From positions 35,229 to 99,228 of the forward strand of contig JACRGX010000090.1 in assembly GCA_016212185.1 (NCBI GenBank): a DNA stretch of 64,000 bases, read 5' to 3'. A model generated the notes under the pieces. It was given only the letters and a program-made list of their open reading frames with translations. It was not told the DNA's origin and did not search any database. This DNA is from Nitrospirota bacterium. Its GTDB lineage: Bacteria; Nitrospirota; Thermodesulfovibrionia; UBA6902; DSMQ01. Positions 22,448 to 31,211 of the stretch are shown one piece after another. Position 1 is the first letter of the stretch; each line of letters opens with the position of its first letter. The translations under genes were made by a program, and so were the position numbers.

Positions 22448-24589
22448 TCAACTTTTCACCAATTCCAGCTTCCCCATCCACTTTTTCTGCAGTCTTTTTT
22501 TAAGCAACGGATAATTTTTTAAATACGAGTCGGAATCAGCAAGGACAAAGGCCTCTTTCCTTGATGCCTCAAGAACGGCAATATCCCTTATTATACTGGC
22601 AATCTTTAAATCAGGCAGCCCGGCCTGTTTTGTTCCGAAAAATTCCCCGGGCCCCCTGATTAAGAGGTCTTCTTCGGCAATCTTAAAACCGTCGCCTGTT
22701 GACTCCATCACCTTGAGCCGCCTCTTTGCATCTTCGCTAAATGGCGGATATGCCATCAGCATGCAATAGGATTCATAACTGCCCCTGCCTATCCTTCCCC
22801 TCAATTGGTGAAGCTGTGCAAGCCCGAACCTTTCTGCATGCACAATAAGCATAAGCGATGCATTAGGCACATCCACGCCGACCTCTATTACCGTAGTGGA
22901 TACAAGCATATCAATATCTCCGGACTTGAAAGAAGCCATAAGGCCTTCCCGCTCCTCCTGTTTTATCCTGCCGTGGATAAGCCCTATTCTCCTGTCCGGG
23001 AAAATTTTTTTAAATGCCTCAGCGCCGTCAATGGCGCTTTTAAGGTCCAGTTTTTCCGACTCCTCAATCAGAGGATACACTATATAAACCTGACGTCCTT
23101 TGGCAAGCTCGGTGTTTATACGGGAATAAATCTGTTCTTTCTGGCCCGGGAAAAAGACCTTTGTAATAACCGGTTTCCTGCCTGACGGGAGTTCGTCTAT
23201 CACAGATATATCAAGGTCTCCGTACAATGTAAGCGCAAGCGTCCTCGGAATCGGCGTTGCAGTCATGATAATGATGTCAGGGTTAAACCCTTTTTTGCGG
23301 AGGCTGGCCCTCTGGACCACGCCGAATTTATGCTGTTCGTCAATTATTGCGAGCCCGAGGTTTTTAAATGCCACACGCTCCTGAATAAGCGAATGGGTGC
23401 CTATGACAATCTGCGTTGCTCCGACTGAAATATCGTCAAAAGGACCTGATTTAGTGCTTGAGGTCAGAAGCGCAGACTTTATGCCGAGAGGCTCAATCAT
23501 TTTATGTATATTTATAAAATGCTGTTCTGCAAGAATTTCAGTTGGAGCCATAAGGCATGCCTGATAGCCTGATTCCACGGCAGTCAGCATGGAAGCCAAA
23601 GCAATAACAGTCTTACCGCAGCCGACATCACCGTGAAGAAGCCTGTTCATAGGCAAAGGTTTCTGCATATCAGTTTTTATTTCATCAAGCGCCCTCTTTT
23701 GAGCGCCGGTAAGTTTAAAGGGGAGGCTTTTAAAAAACTCCCCTGCCAGCGTCCCTTCACACCTGAAACTTATCCCCTTTTCATAAACCTCTTTCTTTTT
23801 TGTAAGGGCCAGCCCTAATTCAAGCAGGAAAAATTCATCAAACACAAGCCGTCTGTGCGCCGGGCTTAAACCTTTATTAAGCGCGTCTGCATCTGAAAAG
23901 TCCTCGGGAAAATGCGCCTCTTTAACTGCGCGGGGCAAAGACATCAGGCCGTTTTTCTGAAGCATATCCTGAGGCATAAAATCTTCAACAACAGCAAGGT
24001 GGGAATTTACTGCGTTAAACATCAAGGTCCTTAATTGTTTCTGCGTAAAGCCTTCGGTGGATTTATATACAGGCACAATCCTTGAGGTGTGTATATGCGT
24101 GTCATCATTTTCAACGTGTTCAAAATCAGGATTATCCATCTCAAAACCAATTCCTGCAAATGAACCTCCTTTCACAACGCCGCTTAAGATTATCTTTTGC
24201 CCCTTATCAAAATATTTTTTCATATAGGGCTGGTTAAACCACTTGCACTTAAGACAGCCTGTGTCATCCTTTACCAGAAGCTCAAATATCTTCATTCTTT
24301 TCCGGGGGGTGGTAATAACTTCAGAGGATACAACTTCGGCTAACACCGTCTCGGCATGCCCGAAGGCGAGGCAGGATATTTTCTTCAGATTTTTCCTGTC
24401 TTCGTAACGCCAGGGGAAGTAATAAATAATATCTTCCAGCGTTTTGATCCCAAGCCTTGCAAGGAGCAGCGCCCTCTTGGGACCCACTCCCTTTACATAT
24501 TGCACAGGGGTATCGGCAGAGTAAGATTTATTGACCAGCGCGGATAATTTTTTTATTGCAAAATTATCAATTATCATTTCAAACTGCAA
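22448..24589 (-). CDS. recG: ATP-dependent DNA helicase RecG
   Basis: A 713-residue helicase that remodels stalled forks and Holliday junctions. The N-terminal wedge/OB region starts with VQYVKGVGPKRA. Walker A is HGDVGCGKT, the DExH box is IIDEQHKFGV, and motif VI is HQLRGRIGRG. The first 15 or so codons (MQFEMIIDNFAIKK) are written by a family B repeat, so the native start may have been replaced. ATG 24577 is an alternative start, and neither has a clear ribosome-binding site. It follows nusA on the same strand, where infB would normally lie. Confidence 0.93.
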   Translation of the reverse strand: MQFEMIIDNFAIKKLSALVNKSYSADTPVQYVKGVGPKRALLLARLGIKTLEDIIYYFPWRYEDRKNLKKISCLAFGHAETVLAEVVSSEVITTPRKRMKIFELLVKDDTGCLKCKWFNQPYMKKYFDKGQKIILSGVVKGGSFAGIGFEMDNPDFEHVENDDTHIHTSRIVPVYKSTEGFTQKQLRTLMFNAVNSHLAVVEDFMPQDMLQKNGLMSLPRAVKEAHFPEDFSDADALNKGLSPAHRRLVFDEFFLLELGLALTKKKEVYEKGISFRCEGTLAGEFFKSLPFKLTGAQKRALDEIKTDMQKPLPMNRLLHGDVGCGKTVIALASMLTAVESGYQACLMAPTEILAEQHFINIHKMIEPLGIKSALLTSSTKSGPFDDISVGATQIVIGTHSLIQERVAFKNLGLAIIDEQHKFGVVQRASLRKKGFNPDIIIMTATPIPRTLALTLYGDLDISVIDELPSGRKPVITKVFFPGQKEQIYSRINTELAKGRQVYIVYPLIEESEKLDLKSAIDGAEAFKKIFPDRRIGLIHGRIKQEEREGLMASFKSGDIDMLVSTTVIEVGVDVPNASLMLIVHAERFGLAQLHQLRGRIGRGSYESYCMLMAYPPFSEDAKRRLKVMESTGDGFKIAEEDLLIRGPGEFFGTKQAGLPDLKIASIIRDIAVLEASRKEAFVLADSDSYLKNYPLLKKRLQKKWMGKLELVKS

Positions 24590-24655
24590 ATTTTAACTGC
24601 TAAATTTTCAATGATAAATTTACAATGAATATTTTCTCAGCCTTCTCTGTGGTAA
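24555..24655. repeat. Family B repeat plus CACAGAG end between nusA and recG
   Basis: TTGCAAAATTATCAATTATC and the following words match the copy at 16490 closely. The CACAGAG-type end (TTCTCTGTGGTAAA, about 24643-24656) lies on its nusA side. The repeat overlaps the start of recG. Confidence 0.75.
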
Positions 24656-24664
24656 ATCGCCTTT

Positions 24665-25780
24665 TTATGAGGTCCGGTTTTCTTTGCGCTTTTTCTCTTT
24701 AACAGGCGCCTCTATTTCTACTGCCTGTAATTCTTCTGCCTTCATCTTGTCATACTCGGTATTGCTGATTATATCAATATCCCAGCCGGTAAGCTTCATC
24801 GCAAGCCTAACGTTTTGCCCTTTCTTCCCGATGGCTACCGAAAGCTGCTGGTCGTTGACAACAACCATTGCGGATTTTTCCTCTTCATTTATCCCTATTC
24901 TTTCCACGCTTGCCGGACTCAGCGCCTTTGCTATAAGCACCCTCGGGTCGTCGGTCCATGGTATTATGTCAATCCTCTCACCTTTAAGCTCCCTGACAAT
25001 GGACTGCACCCTTGTCCCCTTAATCCCTACACAGGCTCCTACAGGGTCAATCTGCTGGTTCTTTGAGGACACGGTTAATTTCGTTCTGTCGCCTGCCTCC
25101 CTGACAATATTCTTAATGGTAACAAGCCCCTCATAAATCTCGGGTATCTCCATTTTGAAAAGCTCGCCGACGAAGTTGGGGTGAGTCCTTGACAATAAAA
25201 TTACAGGGCCCTTAGGGGTAATTCTGACGTCCTCAATGTACGCCCTGATCGTCTCACCCCTTTTAAGCGTCTCTGTGGGTATTGCCTCCTTTATGGGGAG
25301 CGTCGCCTCAGCCCTGCCGAGCGCAACAAAATAACAGCCCTTTTCCTTCCTTATTACAACACCGCTTATAATCTGTCCTATTTTATCCTTGTATTCATCA
25401 AAGATAGCGCCTCTCTCAGCCTCCCTGACCTTCTGAAAAAGCACCTGTTTTGCCGTCTGGGCCGCAATCCTTCCAAAGTCAAAGAGCGCCACCGGAGATT
25501 CTATTTCATCACCTATATTTTTTGCAGGGTCTACCTTTTTTGCCTCGGCAAGCGACATTTCTTCGTTTGGATTTGCGACCTTCTGGACAATTTTTTTGAA
25601 TGCGGTTAAAGATATGTCTCCTGTATTTGGGGTAATCTTGATATTCAAATTTATATTTAAGCCGTACTTTTTGCGCGCCGCAGACAAAAGTGCAGTCTCA
25701 AGGTTCTCAATAAGAGACTCCTTTGAGATTCCTTTTTCCTTGCTCATCTGTTCAATAATGTTAATCAGTTCACGGCTCAT
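24665..25780 (-). CDS. nusA: Transcription termination/antitermination protein NusA
   Basis: A 371-residue RNA polymerase-binding protein. It has an N-terminal NusA domain (1-125), an S1 domain (IGQIISGVVIRKEKGCYFVAL) and tandem KH domains (PVGACVGIKGTRV; VAIGKKGQNVRLAMKLTGW). It lacks the C-terminal acidic repeats of E. coli NusA, as usual outside gammaproteobacteria. It starts 3 bases after rimP, and the two are clearly one operon. Confidence 0.96.
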   Translation of the reverse strand: MSRELINIIEQMSKEKGISKESLIENLETALLSAARKKYGLNINLNIKITPNTGDISLTAFKKIVQKVANPNEEMSLAEAKKVDPAKNIGDEIESPVALFDFGRIAAQTAKQVLFQKVREAERGAIFDEYKDKIGQIISGVVIRKEKGCYFVALGRAEATLPIKEAIPTETLKRGETIRAYIEDVRITPKGPVILLSRTHPNFVGELFKMEIPEIYEGLVTIKNIVREAGDRTKLTVSSKNQQIDPVGACVGIKGTRVQSIVRELKGERIDIIPWTDDPRVLIAKALSPASVERIGINEEEKSAMVVVNDQQLSVAIGKKGQNVRLAMKLTGWDIDIISNTEYDKMKAEELQAVEIEAPVKEKKRKENRTS

Positions 25781-25783
25781 ATG

Positions 25784-26248
25784 TTAAACCTTCACCTCCA
25801 GCCTTGCTCTGGAAATATTTTCATATGGGATGGTTACCACCCGGCCCTTTGGCAGAAGCAGTTCTACTCCGGTGTTTCCCGCCCCGGATATTTCACCGAT
25901 AAAAAATGTCTGATTCTCAATCGCCGTTGACGTAACGATTCTGACAGTCTTTCCTGAAAATCTCCTAAAATCACCCGGCTTCCTGAGAGGCCTGTCAAGC
26001 CCGGGAGACGACACCTCCAGTATATATGAAGCAGGCATAGGGTCCTGCACGTCAAGCTGCGCCTCTATTTCACGGCTTGCCTTTGCGCAGTCGTCAATAG
26101 TAACCCCGCCTTCTTTGTCAATAAATATCCGCAAAAGAAATTTGCTCCCCATCTTCATAAGTTCCATATCATCCAGTTCAACCCCCATGTCAGACAGTAC
26201 AGGGGCGGTAATTTCTCTTACTCTCGCTTTTAACTTATCAATATCCAT
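25784..26248 (-). CDS. rimP: Ribosome maturation factor RimP
   Basis: A 154-residue protein needed for 30S subunit assembly. It has two domains: an N-terminal alpha/beta domain with GGVTIDDCAKASREIEAQLD and a C-terminal SH3-like domain (PSGLDRPL-like SPGLDRPLRKPGDFRRF). It is in the conserved rimP-nusA pair. A hairpin with a U-rich tail lies 17 bases before the ATG and may control the operon. Confidence 0.93.
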   Translation of the reverse strand: MDIDKLKARVREITAPVLSDMGVELDDMELMKMGSKFLLRIFIDKEGGVTIDDCAKASREIEAQLDVQDPMPASYILEVSSPGLDRPLRKPGDFRRFSGKTVRIVTSTAIENQTFFIGEISGAGNTGVELLLPKGRVVTIPYENISRARLEVKV

Positions 26249-26264
26249 CTTTTTTACAAAAATA

Positions 26265-26288
26265 AAAGAGTGGGAAGACCCACTCTTT
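26265..26288 (-). terminator. Hairpin just upstream of rimP (terminator or attenuator)
   Basis: AAAGAGTGGG pairs with CCCACTCTTT around a 4-base loop, followed on the minus strand by TATTTTT. It lies after another complete terminator and only 17 bases before rimP, so it may lie inside the rimP-nusA leader. Confidence 0.7.
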
Positions 26289-26339
26289 CAGTATAAAAGA
26301 CTCCGTCGTAAACTTTATAAGATTATCACATTGCAAGCA

Positions 26340-26374
26340 AAAAAGCAAGGGGCAGGAAATGCTCCCCTGCCCCT
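26340..26374 (-). terminator. Terminator of the small lipoprotein gene
   Basis: AGGGGCAGG/CCTGCCCCT stem with a loop of 9 bases; on the minus strand it is followed by TTGCTTTTTTGC. It stands 17 bases after the lipoprotein stop. Confidence 0.8.
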
Positions 26375-26390
26375 CCATTGTTTGAAAATG

Positions 26391-26558
26391 TTACTTTGCT
26401 GGCTGTGCCGGTGCTGGTGCTGGTTCTGGCGCTGGTGCCGGTGCCGGCTGTTCCTGTGCCGGTGCCGGTGCCGGTTCCTCTGGTTTCTTGCAACCTATTG
26501 TAAGCGCTAAGGCCGCAATTAATAACATGGAGAACAATAATGCCATAAGTTTCTTCAT
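26391..26558 (-). CDS. Small Pro/Ala-rich lipoprotein
   Basis: A 55-residue precursor. The signal peptide (MKKLMALLFSMLLIAALAL) ends in a lipobox-like TIGC, so the mature chain would be lipid-anchored at the cysteine. The rest is KKPEEPAPAPAQEQPAPAP and similar, a proline/alanine spacer with no folded domain. AAGGAGG stands 8 bases before the chosen ATG; an upstream in-frame start at 26585 would spoil the signal peptide. Possibly a cell-envelope spacer; function unknown. Confidence 0.75.
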   Translation of the reverse strand: MKKLMALLFSMLLIAALALTIGCKKPEEPAPAPAQEQPAPAPAPEPAPAPAQPAK

Positions 26559-26685
26559 TGTATATTCACCTCCTTCCAAAATCATATCTCAGGTTATTAA
26601 GTCCTGCAAACTAACACATTTAATATCATATCCTCATTAGAATTGTCAAGATTATTTTATGTCAAATTTATGCTTAATTTTCCGC

Positions 26686-26715
26686 TTGACAGGATATATT
26701 GTGTTAAAATAACTT
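26686..26715 (+). promoter_or_regulatory. Possible trpD promoter
   Basis: TTGACA at 26686-26691 with a weak -10 (TAACTT) after 18 bases. AAGGAG then precedes the trpD ATG. Confidence 0.4.
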
Positions 26716-26749
26716 GTTTAAAACCATAACGGAATTTTAAGGAGACGCC

Positions 26750-27760
26750 ATGATTAAAGAAGCCATTAAAATCCTTGTTGAAGGCATAGACCTTTCTGAG
26801 AAAGAAATGATCGGGGCAATGAAAGACATCATGGAGGGCAATGCATCTGATGCACAGATTGCCTCTTTTCTTACAGCCTTGCGGATAAAAGGCGAAACAG
26901 TTCAGGAGATTACCGGCGCGGCAAAGGTCATGCGTGAAAAGGCGGTAAGGATAAATGCGCCTGAATTCACTGTTGATACCTGCGGCACAGGCGGTGACAT
27001 GGCTCACACCTTTAATATCTCAACCACTACCGCCCTGATTACGGCGGCCTGCGGCGTGCCTGTGGCAAAGCACGGCAACCGCTCGGTCTCAAGCCGTTCG
27101 GGAAGCGCGGATGTGCTTGAGGCCTTAGGCGTAAAAATAGACCTCAAGCCTGAAAAAGTGGAGGAATGCCTAAAGGCCACAGGCTTTGGATTTTTATTTG
27201 CCCCGCTGTTTCACCCTGCAATGAAATATGCCATAGGACCCCGGAAAGAAATGGGCATAAGAACTATATTCAATATACTGGGTCCCCTTACAAATCCTGC
27301 CAATGCCAAAAGACAGGTTCTCGGGGTTTTTAGCGGCGAACTCACAAAGCCGATTGCAGAGGTGCTCGGGAATCTCGGAACAATACACGCATTTGTCGTT
27401 CACGGCGAAGACGGACTTGATGAAATAACAATCACAGACAGGACAAAAATATCTGAATTAAAAAACAACAGGGTTGATACATATTACATAGCGCCTGAGG
27501 ATTTAGGGCTTTCAAGGGCGATGAAAGAAGATTTGCTCGGGGGCACGTCTGAAGAAAATTCAAAGATAACCATTGATATACTGAACGGTGAAAAAGGACC
27601 GAAAAGGGATATCATCCTGATGAACACAGCGGCGGCGCTGATAACCGGCGATGTAGCCAAAAACTTTTCAGACGCTGTAAAAAAGGCGTCTCACGCAATA
27701 GATTCAGGCGCAGCTTTAAAAAAACTGGAAGAGCTAAAGGTGTTTACAAACAGGTTTTAG
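26750..27760 (+). CDS. trpD: Anthranilate phosphoribosyltransferase
   Basis: A 336-residue enzyme that joins anthranilate to PRPP in tryptophan synthesis. PRPP/metal motifs DTCGTGGD, KHGNRSVSSRSGSADVLE and the anthranilate-side RKEMGIRTIFNILGPLTNPA are all intact. It is followed by split transketolase genes, not other trp genes, so the trp pathway is dispersed. Start ATG is supported by AAGGAG. Confidence 0.95.
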   Translation: MIKEAIKILVEGIDLSEKEMIGAMKDIMEGNASDAQIASFLTALRIKGETVQEITGAAKVMREKAVRINAPEFTVDTCGTGGDMAHTFNISTTTALITAACGVPVAKHGNRSVSSRSGSADVLEALGVKIDLKPEKVEECLKATGFGFLFAPLFHPAMKYAIGPRKEMGIRTIFNILGPLTNPANAKRQVLGVFSGELTKPIAEVLGNLGTIHAFVVHGEDGLDEITITDRTKISELKNNRVDTYYIAPEDLGLSRAMKEDLLGGTSEENSKITIDILNGEKGPKRDIILMNTAAALITGDVAKNFSDAVKKASHAIDSGAALKKLEELKVFTNRF

Positions 27761-27854
27761 CTAAACAAATCCATCGCCCTATTGCTAATAATTGCCTCAT
27801 CGTTTTATAATTGTTTTTGTTGTTTAATTCCACTCATAAGGAGTTTAATCGCTA

Positions 27855-28691
27855 ATGACTCACGCTACAGCAGGAAAAATCAGAGATATTAAGGCGCTTG
27901 AAGGCATTGCAAGAGAGATAAGGACCTACATCCTCAGAATGCTGACTGAGGCAGGCTCGGGTCACACCGGAGGCTCGCTGTCAGCCGCCGATGTAGCGGT
28001 TGCAATCTATTTCTCAAAGATGAACTTTAATCCTGATAATCCAAAATTGAAGGAAAGAGACCGTTTTATCCTCTCAAAAGGACACGCCGCCCCCCTGCTC
28101 TATTCCATTTTGGCAAAGGCGGGCTATTTTGACATTGAATCCCTGCTGACCCTCAGAAAAATTGACAGCTCGCTTCAGGGACACCCGTGCTGTGAAACAG
28201 TTCCGGGGGTTGAAATTTCAACCGGCTCGCTCGGGCAGGGGCTTTCTGTGGCTAACGGCATTGCCCTCGGATTAAGGCTTGATAAAAATCCGGCGCGGGT
28301 TTACTGCATTATGGGGGACGGCGAGATTCAGGAGGGACAGATATGGGAAGCGGCCATGACTGCGGCGCATTATAAAATTGACAATCTCTGCGCTGTTGTT
28401 GACAACAACGGCCTTCAGATAGACGGGCCCGTTGAAAAAGTAATGGGAATAGCGCCCGTGCATGACAAATGGACTGCATTCGGCTGGAATGTAATTGAGA
28501 TTGACGGACATAACATGAAGGAAATACTTGCCGCGCTGGACAAAGCTGAAACAGTCAAAGGCAAACCCACTGTGATAATTGCCCATACAGTAAAAGGCAA
28601 AGGGGTATCTTTCTTTGAAGGAAAGGTGGAGTATCACGGCATTGCGCCGTCACGCGAAGAGCTTGAAAAAGCGCTGAAGGAGATTGGATAA
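27855..28691 (+). CDS. Transketolase, N-terminal subunit
   Basis: A 278-residue TPP-binding half of a split transketolase. It has SAGSGHTGG-like EAGSGHTGGSLSAADVA, the GHP motif region (QGHPCCETVPGVE), and the TPP motif GDGEIQEGQIWEA ending in NN (VVDNNGLQ). The C-terminal half is the next gene, starting directly after its stop. Two-gene transketolases are common in archaea and many anaerobes. It supplies pentose phosphates, and hence PRPP for trp and his synthesis. Confidence 0.93.
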   Translation: MTHATAGKIRDIKALEGIAREIRTYILRMLTEAGSGHTGGSLSAADVAVAIYFSKMNFNPDNPKLKERDRFILSKGHAAPLLYSILAKAGYFDIESLLTLRKIDSSLQGHPCCETVPGVEISTGSLGQGLSVANGIALGLRLDKNPARVYCIMGDGEIQEGQIWEAAMTAAHYKIDNLCAVVDNNGLQIDGPVEKVMGIAPVHDKWTAFGWNVIEIDGHNMKEILAALDKAETVKGKPTVIIAHTVKGKGVSFFEGKVEYHGIAPSREELEKALKEIG

Positions 28692-29666
28692 ATGGGAGAA
28701 AGACCGCAAAGCTCAGAAGGAAAGACTACCGTGTTACCGTCTAAAGCCACGAGAGATGCATATGGCGAAACCCTGCTTGAACTCGGCAAAAAACGAAACG
28801 ACATCGTAGTTCTTGATGCAGACCTCTCAGGCTCAACCAAGACCGTGAAATTCGCAAAGGCATTCCCTGAGAGATTTTTTAATCTCGGCGTCTCTGAGCA
28901 AGACATGGTAGGAACTGCCGCAGGGCTGGCAATTACAGGAAAAGTCCCTTTTGCATCAACATTTGCAATATTTGAAACCGGAAGGGCGTGGGACCAGATA
29001 AGGCTAGTCGTGTGCTATTCAAATACAAATGTGAAACTCGTTGCCACGCACGGCGGAATAACTGTCGGAGAGGATGGCGCCTCGCATCAGGCGCTTGAAG
29101 ACATAGCGCTGATGAGGGCGCTGCCCCATATGACCGTGATCGTTCCGGCCGATGCTATTGAGACTGTATCGGTAATCAACGTGATTGCGAACTTTACCGG
29201 CCCTGTTTATGTCAGGCTCGGAAGGGCAAAAGTCCCTCAGATTATGCCCCCTGATTACAAGTTCAATCCGGGACAGGCATATACCTTTCATACGGGAAAA
29301 GATGTTAATATAATAGCGGCGGGCATCATGGTGGATGCTGCGCTTAAGGCTTCGGCGATGCTTAAAAATGAAGGGATTGACGCAGGCGTTATCAATATGT
29401 CAACAATAAAACCGCTTGATGAAAAGACCATCCTGAACGCTGCAAAAAACTCAAGGCTTATCATAACGGCGGAAGAGCATTCAATTATCGGCGGACTTGG
29501 CGGGGCCGTGTGCGAATTCCTCTCTGAGAATTATCCCATGTCGGTAAAAAGGATCGGGATAAAAGATACCTTCGGCTGTTCAGGCGCTCCCGATGAATTA
29601 TTAAAACTTTACAGCCTTACGCCTGAAGCCATCGCAGAAACGGCAAGAGAGGGACTCAGAAAATGA
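28692..29666 (+). CDS. Transketolase, C-terminal subunit
   Basis: A 324-residue partner carrying the Pyr domain (LGVSEQDMVGTAAGLAI, with the catalytic Glu of the TPP site) and the C-terminal domain. It resembles DXS-like halves (THGGITVGEDGASHQ), but the fused N-terminal module of DXS is absent and the partner is the transketolase N-half, so transketolase is the better call. It overlaps ftsE by 4 bases. Confidence 0.93.
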   Translation: MGERPQSSEGKTTVLPSKATRDAYGETLLELGKKRNDIVVLDADLSGSTKTVKFAKAFPERFFNLGVSEQDMVGTAAGLAITGKVPFASTFAIFETGRAWDQIRLVVCYSNTNVKLVATHGGITVGEDGASHQALEDIALMRALPHMTVIVPADAIETVSVINVIANFTGPVYVRLGRAKVPQIMPPDYKFNPGQAYTFHTGKDVNIIAAGIMVDAALKASAMLKNEGIDAGVINMSTIKPLDEKTILNAAKNSRLIITAEEHSIIGGLGGAVCEFLSENYPMSVKRIGIKDTFGCSGAPDELLKLYSLTPEAIAETAREGLRK

Positions 29667-30325
29667 TTCAATTCTCCGAGGTCTCAAAATTTTATGACAA
29701 CGAGGCCGCACTTACGGATATAACCTTTACAATTGAAAAAGGCGAACACATTTATATCACTGGCCCGAGCGGAGCCGGAAAGACAACTCTGCTTAAGCTG
29801 ATTTATGCCGCAGAACGCCCTGACAAAGGCGCGGTCTCTGTCGCAGGGCAGGACACGGAAAAACTTAAGCAGGGCGCCGTACCTTTCTTAAGAAGAACCA
29901 TCGGCGTTGTGTTTCAGGATTTCAGGCTGCTGCCGAATGTTACCGTGTTTGACAACATAGCGCTGGCCCTCAGGATTCACGGGATAGACTCAAAAGAGAT
30001 AAAAGAAAGTGTAAATGACGTACTTTCAAGCATCGGCATGAAGCATAAGGCTCATGAGTTTCCGCGCCATCTTTCAGGCGGAGAACAGCAGATGGCGGCA
30101 ATAGCAAGGGCCATAGTGTCAAAACCCAATGTTCTGCTGGCCGATGAACCTACGGGCAATCTTGACCCCGGCACTGCAGATACAATCATAAAGCTTTTCA
30201 GAGAGATCAACCTGCGGGGCACCACCCTGATTATAGCAACTCATCATGATGCATTGTTTAAAAACACCGGTCACAGGGTAATCTATCTGAGAGAAGGCAA
30301 AATTGAAAAGGAGACCACAGATTGA
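29663..30325 (+). CDS. ftsE: Cell division ATP-binding protein FtsE
   Basis: A 220-residue ABC ATPase. Walker A GPSGAGKTT, Q-loop FQDFRLLPNVTV, signature LSGGEQQ and Walker B VLLADEPTGNLDP are all present. FtsE and FtsX form a complex that does not transport but couples ATP use in the cytoplasm to cell-wall hydrolase activation outside. The next genes, ftsX and an EnvC-like factor, complete the pathway. Confidence 0.95.
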   Translation: MIQFSEVSKFYDNEAALTDITFTIEKGEHIYITGPSGAGKTTLLKLIYAAERPDKGAVSVAGQDTEKLKQGAVPFLRRTIGVVFQDFRLLPNVTVFDNIALALRIHGIDSKEIKESVNDVLSSIGMKHKAHEFPRHLSGGEQQMAAIARAIVSKPNVLLADEPTGNLDPGTADTIIKLFREINLRGTTLIIATHHDALFKNTGHRVIYLREGKIEKETTD

Positions 30326-31206
30326 ACACCCTTACCTACTTATTTCAGACTGCGGTTAAGAATTTCTGGAGTGAAAAGTGGATGAACCTGCTCACGGTGC
30401 TTACAATTGCCGTCGGCCTTCTGATTATAAGCGCCTTTGCGCTCATCACATTAAATATAGACCTAACGCTTAAAAACTGGTCCAGCGGATTCGGCCTTGT
30501 CGTATATCTGAAGGATAATATGACTGCGGAAGAAGAAGGTTTAATAAAAAACCATTTTAAAAAAGACACTGACATCACTGCAGTTAATTACATAACAAAA
30601 GAACAGGCGCTGAAAGAACTCAGGCAGACATTAGGCAGCGCAACGCACCTGCTTGAGGGATTTGAAAGCAACCCGCTTCCTTCGTCATTTGAGCTTAAAA
30701 TCAAAAGGGAGTCTCTTACGCCGGCCGGCATAAAAGAAAAGGCGGAGCGCCTGAAACAGCTCCCTGGAGTAGAGGATGTGCAGTACGGAGAAAAATGGCT
30801 TGCATCCATGGATTCACTGTCAAAGGGGATGAAGGTCATGACCGTCAGCTTCGGCGGCATTATACTGATAGCCCTTGCGTTTGTTACCTACAGCACTATC
30901 AAAATCTTGTTTTACAGAAGGGCTGATGAGATTGATACAATGAAGCTGTTAGGCGCAAGCAGGAGTTTTATAAGGCTGCCGTTTCTTATAGAAGGGCTTT
31001 TTATCGGCTTGTCCAGCGGCATAATAGCGCTGTTAGCGCTTTTCGGCATTTATGCAGTTACAACCGCAAGAACCGCAGAGCTCATACCTTCAATCAAATC
31101 ATTTACAGTATTCTTTCCCCCTGCAGCGTACCCTGTCCTCCCGTTAGGCGGGGCCCTGATGAGTCTCATCGGAAGCCTTTTTGCAATCGGCAGAATTAAG
31201 TATTAA
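30322..31206 (+). CDS. ftsX: Cell division protein FtsX
   Basis: A 294-residue permease-like protein with four transmembrane helices: one near residues 20-45, then three in the C-terminal half. The large periplasmic loop (about 50-165) is the part that contacts EnvC-type activators. It starts with TTG at 30322, overlapping the ftsE stop; AAGGAG stands 9 bases upstream and no nearby ATG fits. Confidence 0.93.
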   Translation: MNTLTYLFQTAVKNFWSEKWMNLLTVLTIAVGLLIISAFALITLNIDLTLKNWSSGFGLVVYLKDNMTAEEEGLIKNHFKKDTDITAVNYITKEQALKELRQTLGSATHLLEGFESNPLPSSFELKIKRESLTPAGIKEKAERLKQLPGVEDVQYGEKWLASMDSLSKGMKVMTVSFGGIILIALAFVTYSTIKILFYRRADEIDTMKLLGASRSFIRLPFLIEGLFIGLSSGIIALLALFGIYAVTTARTAELIPSIKSFTVFFPPAAYPVLPLGGALMSLIGSLFAIGRIKY

Positions 31207-31211
31207 ACAAA

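Noticed and set aside
29019..29291. Minus-strand frame within the transketolase C-half
   Set aside because: Shadow of a clearly conserved plus-strand gene.
27855..29666. 1-deoxyxylulose-5-phosphate synthase split in two
   Set aside because: The N-half is transketolase-like (GHTGGSLS, GHP context) and the C-half pairs with it directly, the normal split transketolase layout.
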